From the NCBI GenBank assembly GCA_001724265.1, contig MEDY01000072.1:1-64000 (forward strand): a stretch of 64,000 nt of DNA. The letters are read 5' to 3'. Position numbers and translations under genes: made by a program. Below the pieces are notes generated by a model. The model was given only the letters and a program-made list of their open reading frames with translations, was not told the DNA's origin and ran no database searches. Positions 1 to 9,457 of the stretch are shown piece by piece (positions within the stretch are counted from its first letter, which is position 1; every line of letters begins with the position of its first letter). The DNA is from Rhizaria sp. SCN 62-66 (lineage: Eukaryota > Rhizaria, unplaced).

Positions 1-1203
1 TCAGCGGCGGCGCGCGTCGCGGCGCGCGCGGCGGCGGCGTCCTGCGCGGCCGTCGCGGCGGCGGCCGCCACTGAGAGCAGACGCTGCTTAGCCTCGGCCA
101 GGTCCAGCCGCGCTTGGCGCGCGACTGTCGCCGCCGTCGCCGCGGCCGAGGCCAGCGCGCTGCGGTGGGCGAGCGCGGCCGCGTCGGGCGCGGGCGCAGA
201 CGACGCGCTGTCATCGCCGTCATCATCACGCTGGTTATCGTGTTCCCGGCTGTTGTCGTCGATGTTCTCGGCCTCGGTGTCGTAGGCCTCCTCAGCGTAG
301 TCGTCGTCGGCGGCGTCGACAGACGCGTTGATGTCGATGTCAGCGTCGGCAATCAGCGCCGCCGCCTCGGCCTCAAAGTTAGGCCGCGGCAGCGGGTACT
401 GCTCGCGGTGCTGCAGCGACGCCAGCGCGCCCGCGTCCTTGGCAGACTGTGCCAGCACGCGCGCGCGCGCCTTGAAGTCCGCCGCGGCGGCCTCGTGCGC
501 CGCGCGCGCCTCGCGGGCGGCGGCAGCAGCAGCGGCGGCGACGGCGGCGGCCTCAGCGGCGGCCTTGACGCGCGCGCGCGCGTCGGCGGCCTCCTCGGGA
601 GACAGCCCGCGCTCAGCATCGTCGCCGAAGAAAGCGCCCGGCGCGCCGGACGTCGCGGCGCTGCCTCGGCGCGCGGTGGGGCTGGCGGCGGCGGCGGCGG
701 CGGCGGCGGCGCGGGCGTCGGCGGCCTCGCGCGCGGCGGTCGCGGCGGCGGCGGCGCACACCTTGAGCCACTCCTTGGCCTCGGCAGTGGCCGTGCGCGC
801 CTGCAGGAAGGTCTGCGCCGAGGTCGCGGCCGCGGCGGCCATGGCCGAGAGTGCCAGACGCGCGGGCATCGAGGGGCCGAGGGGCGCGGAGGTGAACTGG
901 CCCTCGCCCAGGTCGACCGATTCGGTCATCATGATGGCGGGGGAGGACTCGTCGTCCTCGTCCTCGTCCTCGTCCTCGGCGTCGTTGGCGTCACCATAGC
1001 CATGCTGAGGCCGCTGCTGGACAGGCTCGGGATTCTCAAGCTCGTGCTCATGCTCGTGCTCGTCGTCGTATCCATCGGCAGCGGCGCCGGCGGCCGCAGG
1101 GGAGGCGCCGGCCTTGTAGGGGTTGTAGTCTTCCGCATAGGGGTCGTAGGAATCGTTGTACGCGTCAGCCTGGCCGTGAGCCTGGTCGTGAGCCTCCGCG
1201 CCG

Positions 1204-1241
<38 letters not shown>

Positions 1242-2813
1242 AGGCTGCTGCTGCTGTGCCTGGGGCTGGCGGGCACTACCCTGCTCGGAGCCGAAGTCGA
1301 AGCCATACTCGTCCTCGCCGTTGTTGCTGTCATTGTGGTTGTAGGCGTGGACGGCGTTGCTGTCTTCGTTGTCGTGGTTGAAGTCGAACTCGGCGCCCTC
1401 GCCGTCGGTGGCACTGTGCTCGGTGTGATCGCCCTCGTCCTGATGAGCGTGCGCCTGAGAGGTAGTGGCGGTGGCAGCGGCAGTAGCAGTGGAGTCGGTG
1501 TGGCCGTTGGTGGTGTTGGCGGTGGCGTTGGGGAGAGTCTGCTCGACATAGACCGTCTCTTCGATCTCAACCATCTCCAGCAAACCGCTTTCGTTCGCCG
1601 CAGCAGCGCCAGCAGCAGCGGGAGCGGGGGCGGCAACGGCATATCCGTCGTCGTGCTCATAGTGCTCCTCGTAGTGCGTCTGCGGGGCGGCCCCGTGGCC
1701 GTGTGAAGCAGAGGCAGCGACATCGCCAGCGCCAGCGCCAGCGCCGGCGGCTGTGTTGTTCACGGTCGACTGGTCGAAGTTGTACTCGGACACGTCCAGG
1801 TTGCTCTGCGCACCGGCATCGGCATCAGCATCAGTGTGCGCGTGCGCCGGTTCGTGCTGCTCCTGCTGCTGCTCCTGCTGCTGCTGGTTATGCTGTTGCT
1901 GAAGCTGGTCGTGCTGTGCGGTGAAGGAGTCGTTGTAGTTGAAGTCGAACTCGCCGTCGCCGTTGTCGTAGACAGCATCCAGCGAATCGCCTGCATCCTG
2001 CTGCTGCTGCTGCTGCTGCTGCTGGAGCGCAACAGCGGGGGCGGCAGCGGGCGCGGCAGCGGCGACGGTAGCGGCGGCTGGCGCGGCGGGGGAGCGAGCT
2101 GAGTCGGGCTCGAAGCTGAAGTCGCCGACGCTGAGTCCATCCTCGGTGACGTCCTGCTGCTGCTGCTTCTGCTGCTGTTGCTGCTGCTGCTGCATCTGGA
2201 CAGCGACGGGGACAGCGCTAGCGCCAGCATTGGCGTTGTTGTTGTGGGTCTGGCGCGCCGAGTCGGGGAGGATGTCGTTGATGTCCTCGTCGAAGGCGTC
2301 GTCGTCGTAGCCGCCCGCAGAGAACGACTCCTGCTCCGCGCTCGCATTCACAGGCGCAGGCTGAGCAGGCGCGGCGTGGGCAGCGGGGGCGGCGGTAGAG
2401 GGCGCCGCATTGGCGGCGGCGGCGGCGGCGTCGAAGGCGGCGAGGGGGTCGGCGTAGAGCTTCTCCAGGTCGGCCTCGGCGTTGGAGCCGTCAAAGTCGA
2501 ACTCGTCGCCGTCGTCCTCGCGTGCGGCGCTGTCGTATGAGTCATGCTGCTGCTGCGCGTGCGCGGCAGCGGCGGGGGCGGCAGCGGGAACAGCCGCGGG
2601 CGCGGACGCGGGGGCGCTGGAAACGGGCGCAGTAGCAGGGGCAGCGGTGCCATGGGCGGCAGTGGCAGCGGGGGCGTTGTTGTTGGCACGGGAGTCGTCA
2701 AGGGCGCCTTCAGAGAAGTCGAACTCGTCGAGGTCGTGCAGATTGGCCTGCGCTGCTGCGGGGGCGGCGGAGGCGGGCGCCATGACGTCGCCGGATCCGG
2801 GGCGGGCGGGCAT
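1..2813 (-). CDS. Acidic Gln/Ala-rich protein with repeated FDF-type motifs (5' part, runs off left edge)
   Basis: A frame stays open from the ATG at 2813 to the window edge, about 937 codons, with no stop seen. The protein starts MPARPGSGDV; an in-frame Met at 2783 is an alternative start. It is low in complexity: poly-Gln tracts (CAG runs near 1204-1240 and 2000-2023), Ala/Pro stretches, and an Asp/Glu-rich middle ending in an acidic run near 945-985. Seven short motifs of the type [DEG]-[EYD]-F-D-F followed by acidic residues occur between about 2730 and 1280. After about residue 625 the protein becomes Ala-rich with charged residues, consistent with a long helix or coiled coil. No enzymatic domain is recognised. 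It faces the kinesin gene across a 1.2-kb divergent spacer. It could be a scaffold or transcription/mRNA factor, but function is unknown. Confidence 0.7.
1204..1240. repeat. CTG/CAG trinucleotide run
   Basis: A nearly pure CTG run on the plus strand, read as CAG (Gln) codons in the minus-strand gene. A second, shorter run lies at about 2000-2023 in the same gene, and interrupted runs at 1859-1890 and 2155-2192. Such tracts are length-unstable in many genomes. Confidence 0.85.
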
Positions 2814-3991
2814 GGGCTGCTTTAAGAAGCGAATAGTGGGATATGGTGCGCGAGGAGTGGGATATTAGATAATGTGAAATAATGATTATATATGAAAAAC
2901 AATATTACATATGATATCACAAGAAACTCGTAGCAGACACGGCCCGCTTAGTCACTATTCAAATTTGCAAAGCTCCACACAACGATGTCCAAGCCTATTA
3001 CCTGTCAGCCAACCACAGCCGCCCCAGTGATCGCGCGCCACAGCACTGCCTCAGAGGAAATTTCGACAGAACAAAGGCGAATAAGCCGTAAATTAAACTA
3101 TATATGGATACTATGTGTTTGAACTTACATACATTATACATTTAAGTAGTGTGTAATGTTGTCGCTGGATATCTGCGGAAAGGTCGCCTTTCAGCCTCCT
3201 TTGCACGATCGTGAACACATTAAAGAGAGCTTGGTTTGAGTGAATATACAAATTTTGAAGGTCCAGCAGATCACCATATTACATGTCACGTGAGTTTAGA
3301 CATTGTAACTCATACTATCTTCCATGCACACCTTCACATTAATAATGTGGCACTTAAAGACCGTCGACGTCTCGTGATGCGATAACAAGCACACTTCCAT
3401 TGGTTGTCGGAACATCAGATAAGACAAAAGAACAACGCACGTTTAAGAAATGAAAGCCATGTACACAGTTATTGTCAAAAATACATTAAATTGTTCGACC
3501 TGTTGATTTATCCTGCAGAGTGACAGGCCGTAATCACCCCTGTCGATCGTACAATTAGCACAATTAAACGCATATACCGAGAAGTTTTCGTCCATCATTA
3601 AGCATGAGTCACACGTATGATATTTAATCACGTGGAACCATGCATGTATTTATGATTTGTACTCATATGCAGACGTTGGCTAATCATAACGTCATAGATT
3701 GCGATTTTTTCAAGTTGTACGGCTGTCGTATTCATGTAGCCTGAGCACAACCAAGACGTTCTCAAATTGATATTAATACGTAGTATGTTATTATACCGTA
3801 AGTAGAAAATACGAATAATGAGGTTATATGCTTGCAGACACTTGAGTCACAAAGTTATCTAGGCGTTTCGACAAAATTTATGTTAAGTCTCGCGGTTGTG
3901 GTTCGCGAAAATTGCGTAAATGATTTAGCCTTCCTTCCGTCCGTTTCTGGCTGTGACGATGAGTTTGGGGGAATATCTCGCTGTGTGAACA
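2814..3991. other. Divergent AT-rich intergenic region, no gene seen
   Basis: AT-rich spacer between the minus-strand FDF-motif gene and the plus-strand kinesin gene. Short open frames exist (for example 3443-3631 on the minus strand) but have no coding-type composition. It presumably holds the promoters and 5' leaders of both genes. I recognise no tRNA, TATA-type element or repeat in it. Confidence 0.6.
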
Positions 3992-6900
3992 ATGGCCGAG
4001 GAACCTATTCTTGTTGCCGTGCGTGCTCGCCCGCTGCTCTCTCGGTACGTAAACTATACTCTGAACTTGCGGATTTTTCCGTCCTTTCTTTCCGCTTTTG
4101 TACTCCGCCAAGCGACTTCGTGTGCCTTGAACGGGCACTTCACATTTCGCGCTGCAGAGCGCCCTCTATGCACTCTATGCATTTACCTCACACGTTGATT
4201 GATATATGCCTTCTTCTTGCTGTGTTCCTTTAGGGAGCTTGAGCTCAAGCAGTCATGCATCCTCGAAATGGGTGAGCGCCGCACCTCTCTCACAGACCCT
4301 GCAACGGGTACTGTCAGGGACTTTGCCTTTGACAGTCAATTTTGGTACGTCTTAAGCTCGTATAGCAAGTAAGAACTGCAGCATCGAATGTATACCCACT
4401 TTCCTTGCATGAAAGAGGGTACGTATGCCGAACAATAAGATATACCCTCTCATAAGCCCTTTCCTCCGACTCCTGCACTCGTCTCCCTGCTCTGCTTTGC
4501 CCCTCCTTGCTCCGCCCAGGTCCGTCGACAAGTCGCGCGGTGTAATTGCCGACAACGCGGCGATTTACAACGACTTCGGCTCCAAGCTTGTGGCCAGCGT
4601 TGTTAAGGGAGTGGACGCGTTCCTGGTGACCTACGGCTCTACGGGCTCCGGCAAGTCGCACACGCTCTTCGGCTCGCGCTCCGCGCCGGGCGTGCTGCGT
4701 CTTGCGCTCCAGGGCCTCTTCCAGCAACTCCCCGCGTCACCCGCGCCCGTGGTCGCACTGTCTCTCTTCTCCATCTACGACGAGAAGGTCACGGACATGC
4801 TGTCCACGCGGCCCTCGTCGACGGCGGCGCTCAAGATCGTCGAGCACCCCGCCGCGGGCGTCTTCGTGCCCAACCTCACCGCCGCCGTGGCCGCCACGGC
4901 CGACGAGGCCTGCGACGTCGTCGAGTCTGCGCTGCTCTCTCGCGCGCTCGCCGCCACGCGCCTCAACTCGCCCTCGTCGCACTGCCACGTCGTGGTCCAG
5001 GCCACCGTGCTCTCGGGCTCCGGCGCCGCGCCCGCGCCGACGATGACCTTCATCGACATGGCGGGCAACGAGCCCCTCATTAAGCTCGCCGCCTCGTCCT
5101 CCTCCGCCGCCTCTGCGGCCGCCGGGGGCAGCTCGGGCGCCGCTGCAGCGGGCCCCGCGCCCGTGGCCGCCGTGTCGTCGTTGACTGCGGCGTCGATCAA
5201 CCGCTCAGTGGCGACTTTCACAGAGATCGTCGACACGCTGGCCAAGAACGGGTCCGCCACGAGCGCGATCCCGTATCCGCGTTCGGCGCTCACGTGGCTG
5301 CTTAAGCGCGCGCTGGGCGGCGCCGCGCGCACGCTGCTGCTCGCCACTGTCTCCCCTACCGCTGACGCGTACCAGGTGACGCTGGCGACGCTGCGCCTGG
5401 CGGACCGCGCGCGCCGCGTTCGCTGCCGCCCACAGCCCGGGTCCGCGGCCGCGCGCGCCGCCGCCGCCGCCGAGGTCAAAGCTGAGGTGGACCGCCTGGA
5501 GTCCGTCCGCGCCGCCCGCGGTCTGGCCCCCGGCGCGGTGTCCTTCTCGTCGCTCTCAGGCAAGCGCAAGGACGAGTACACGGCGTTCCAGGCCGACATC
5601 GAGCTCTGGTCCGCGGTGTACGCGGCGGCCAGCGCGACGGCCGAGTCTGTGGCCGCGGCGTGGCCCCCGATCGCGGAGCAGCGCAGACGCGCCATCACTG
5701 CGCTGGGGCTGATTCCGCCCGCCGAGGGCAAGACGGACGACGCGGCGCACCTCGTCGTGCTCAACGACGACCCGCTGCTGTCGCGCCGCCTGCGCTACGC
5801 TGTCAACAAGCCCGTGCTGCGCGTGTGCACGCCCGCGGCGCTGCCACCGCCCACGTCGTCGGACATCGTCGTGACTGGCCTGCAGCTGCTGACAGAGCAC
5901 GCCCAGGTGACGCTGCGCGACGGCGCTGCGTCACTCGTGCCCGCACCCAACGCGCGCGTGTTCCTCAACGGCACCGCGCTGTCGTCCCCCGGCGCGCTCG
6001 AGCACGGCGCGCGCATCGTCATGGGGTCGAACCTGGCGCTGGCGTTTGAGGCGGCCGGCCACGCGCTCGAGGACTCGCACCCTACGCTGTCGTACCAGTC
6101 CGTGCAGCAGGAGCTGTCTAAGACGGCCGTCGACTCGATGATCGGGCTCGACGAAGTGGTGCTGCGCGAGACGGCGCAGAAGGACAGCGCCGTGCGCGCG
6201 GAGCAAAAGGCGGCCATGGCGGCCGAGATCGCCGAGTGCCTGCGTGGCTTCCAGCTCGCGCAGGAGCAGTGGACGGCCAAGATGTCGTCGGTGGCGGAGC
6301 GCATCGCGGCGGCGCACGCCGACGGCGAGCAGCGGCTGGCGCGCGCGACCGAGACGACGCTGCCCACAGTGCGCCACCAGGTCGGCGAGTCCACACGGGT
6401 GGTGACCGAGGAGCGCGCGCAGCTAATCGCCGACTGGGACAAGACCAAGAGCGACTACGAGGCGCGCGAAGCCAAGCTCAAGAAGAAGCTCGCCAAGCTC
6501 GAGTCGATGGGCGACGCGCTATCGGACGCCAAGAAGGCCGAGGCGGAGCAGAAGCGCAAGCTCAAGGAGCAGTCGCTGATGCGCGTGCTGCCCATGATCA
6601 ACGAGGCCAACGCGCTCTGCGTCGAGCTGGGCCAGCTGCAGGTGCGCTCGGCGGTCAAGCTGGGGCAGACTGAGGCCGAGGCCGAGGCCGCCGCGCTGGC
6701 TGAGCAGGCGCTCGCTAACGGCTCCGACACAGCCGCCACGGCCGCCGCGTCGGCGTCAGCGGCGGGCATTGCGTCGGGCAACGACACGGGCGTGGCCGTC
6801 AAGGTGACCAACTCGGACATGGACGTCGAGGTCGTGTACAGCGAGGACGCCTTCGCGGACCTGCTGTTCCGCTGGCGCGAGGTTTACAACGCGTATCTGG

Positions 6901-8747
6901 AGGAAGGCACGGTGTCGATCCCGGCGCGCGAGGACGAGAACCCGTTTTACATCACGCCACAGGGCCCGCAGCTCATCGGCTCGTGCCGCGTGTATCTGCA
7001 GGGGCTTTTCTACCTGCTGCCCATCACGGAGAAGACGCCCGTTATCGACTACAAGGGCGACGCGCAGGGCAAGCTCGAGATCCAGGTGCTGCCGCTGCCG
7101 CGCTCGTTCGGCAAGGACAACGAGGAGATTTACTTCCCCGAAGAGGACATCACCGAGCTCGAGAACGAGTCGCTGACGTTCTTGATCCGCATCCGGCGCG
7201 CGTCGGGCATCCCCAAGCGGCTGTGCAAGAACGTCTTCGTGCGCTACCGCTGCTTCTTCGACGGCTCGGTCCAGGAGTCGGAGCCGGCGCTGCTGTCGTC
7301 AGTCAACCCCAAGCTCGACTACCGCCGCACGGTGCGCATGGAGGTGCTCTCCAAGGACTGGATCAAGACGCTACACGACGCCATGGTCGAGATCCAGGTT
7401 TTCGGTGAGTTCCCTAACAACGCCGACTTGGTGCGCTCGGACCCTCTGTGGCAGCGCCTCGTCACCGTGCTTGGCGACGCAGAGACCAAGACCAAGAAGA
7501 CTGTGGCACGCCTGCAGAAGGAGCTCACCGCGGCCGACAAGGAGCTCCGCGGCGTCGGCAAGTCCTCCAAGAGCGGCACCAACGCCAACGCTGACGGCAC
7601 CGCGCCCGAGGGCGGCGACGAAGGCAAGGACGACGAGACCGCGGGCGCAGCGGCTGACGGCGACGACGATGACGCGGCCGCGGGCGCGAGCGCGCGCTTC
7701 AAGCCGTCGATGGACCCCGAGACGATCCTGAACAAGGTGCAGGACGCCTACGAGCGCCAGTGCGTGCTTGAGAGCGAAAAGGCGCAGCTCGAGCGGCGCA
7801 TCATGATCGCCACCAAGGAGGCGCAGGACGCCATGGCCGCCGCAGCCGAGGCCAAGCAGCGCTACCGCCGCGGCGGGTCGAGCTCCAGCTCCAGCAAGAG
7901 CGAGCGCAAGGACAAGAAGGACAAGCGCGAGAAGTCTTCGCTGTCGACGCTGTCCGAGGACGCCGAGGACTCTGTGGTGCGCGCCAACTCTGGCGGCATG
8001 AGCGACGACATCAAGGCGATGCTGGCCGACACGCACAGCAACGCCGAGGTTGCGCGTGCGCTGGCGCAGGTGGCCGCGGCCAACGCGGAGCGCGAGACGC
8101 TGCGCGCGCGGCTGACGGAGAACGCGCAGCGGCAGGAGGACGAGCAGTCCGAGCTGGCGCAGCTGCGCGCCGAGCTGGCTGCGCAGCGCGCGCAGCTGGA
8201 GGAGGTCGAGGCGCAGCGCAAGGCGGACCGCCAGGCGATGGTGACGGCGGCGTTCAACGGCGAAGACGGCGACAAGACGCTCGCAATGGAACTGCGGAAG
8301 CAGGAAGCCGAGGCGAGCGAGGTGAGGCGCAAGCTGGCTGACGCCGAGGCCGAGCTGGCCAAGAGCAAGGCCGTGTTCGAGGTGCTGCGGAAGAGCAAGG
8401 AGGACGCGCTGGCGGAGGAGCGCGAGGAGCGCGAACAGAAGGAGCGTGAGCACGAGGACGAGGTCCGCCGCCTCCGCGAGATGCTCAAGAAGGAGCGCGA
8501 GCTCCGCGTTGCCGCCGCTGCCTCCGCATCTGCGGGCGCTAGCGGGGCTGCGCCTGCTCAGGGCGCTGCCTCGCCCGCCCAGTCCCAGGCTGGCGGCCGT
8601 CCTCAGCAGCAGCAGCAGCAGCAGCCGCCGCAGCAGCAGCCGCCGCCGCAGCGCGCGAACAGCGCTGCTGCACCTGCGCCTGCGGGCTCGTCCAACTCTG
8701 TCGAGGAGGAAGGCAATCCCAAGAGCACTGGTTGCGTCGTCATGTGA
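3992..8747 (+). CDS. Kinesin-3 family motor with FHA domain and C-terminal CaaX box
   Basis: Three exons: 3992-4044, 4234-4344 and 4520-8747, giving 1463 aa. Exon 1 begins MAEEPILVAVRARPLLSR, a kinesin start, and splicing restores RELELKQSCILEM and SQFWSVDKS in frame. The motor (about 1-380) has P-loop GSTGSGKS near 94-101, switch I as NSPSSHCH near 204, switch II as DMAGNE near 235, and the PYPRSALTWLLKRALGG and ATVSP blocks. An FHA-type domain follows at about 470-560 (the SRR and FLNG region), then coiled coil (595-745), a KIF1-like C2-type region (about 820-1015), acidic and basic linkers, a second coiled coil (1129-1386) and poly-Gln/Pro. FHA after the motor is the hallmark of kinesin-3. 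No PH domain is seen; instead the protein ends KSTGCVVM, a CaaX prenylation signal. Switch I and II residues deviate from the NxxSSRSH and DLAGSE consensus, so motility should not be assumed. Confidence 0.9.
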
Positions 8748-9457
8748 ACATAATGCAACTCAAAACAAACGATGTGTTACTGGCCCGATAGTCACTTCAG
8801 TCATATCTCGCTTGCCCGGGAGGGCGAACGGCTTTCCGCTGTCTAGGATTGCTGAGTCTGCTCATTGTACGAACCATTAACGTCTTTGTTGTTCGCTTTT
8901 TGGACGGACATTTCTTTTTTTAGTTAGACTTTTCATTTCTGCAGGGCCGATATCTTACTCGATCGAGAGCCGTTGCAACTTGCTTAACTCGTGTACATCT
9001 CTAGATAATAAACCATATCCGACTTTTATTCGACTTGAAAGAATATATCATTTTCTAAATTGTACTGACAGATTGAAACTATTTAAAATCACAACCGTTG
9101 GCATTGCTATATCGCGTCAAATGTGTATTTTTGGGATCCGGTCGGTCAGTCGAAAAGTGACTGTGGTCACCCTGTGAGGCTTAACTTTGAAGTTAAGTCC
9201 GGGTGGTCTCTGAGTGTGGGAGACCATTCTAACCCACCAAATTTTGGGACTTTATGACCGAATACGATCCCGCTCTGTACTTGTCAGCTGAAATGCAGAT
9301 AGTATGCATATTATTATATCCGAACTTTGTTATGACATCTCCATAGTGTCGTTTTGTCTCGCATACCAGACCCAATTCGACGCTCACCCGACCTCCTTTT
9401 TCCCTCTGCTCTATCGCCTCCCTTTCCTGTGCTCATTCTGCCCTCCCACAGCAAACA
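8748..9457. other. Intergenic region, kinesin 3' flank and next promoter
   Basis: AT-rich spacer between two plus-strand genes. An AATAAA hexamer at 9007-9012 could be a polyadenylation signal for the kinesin mRNA, though it is about 260 bp from the stop. A cluster of inverted repeats at 9124-9265 is listed separately. No coding frame is convincing. Confidence 0.5.
9124..9265 (+). ncRNA. Candidate structured RNA: consecutive hairpins plus Sm-like site
   Basis: Several inverted repeats lie side by side. CAGTC...GACTG sits near 9148-9164. An 8-bp arm pair CTTAACTT/AAGTTAAG with a 2-nt loop is at 9180-9197. TGGTCTC...GAGACCA with a 9-nt loop is at 9203-9225. The last pair is followed by AAATTTTGGG at about 9239-9248, close to an Sm-protein binding site. 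I could not match it to U1, U2, U4, U5, U6, SRP, RNase P or a tRNA. It may be a small RNA gene or simply a structured untranslated region. Strand and ends are guesses. Confidence 0.25.

Noticed and set aside
114-1706. A 530-codon plus-strand open frame with Val/Leu-rich sequence
   Set aside because: It is the complement of the poly-Gln and acidic minus-strand frame; hydrophobic runs come only from reading CAG and GAC repeats on the other strand.
3480-3520. A GTTCGACC stretch as a possible tRNA B box
   Set aside because: No matching A box, acceptor stem or anticodon arm can be drawn around it.
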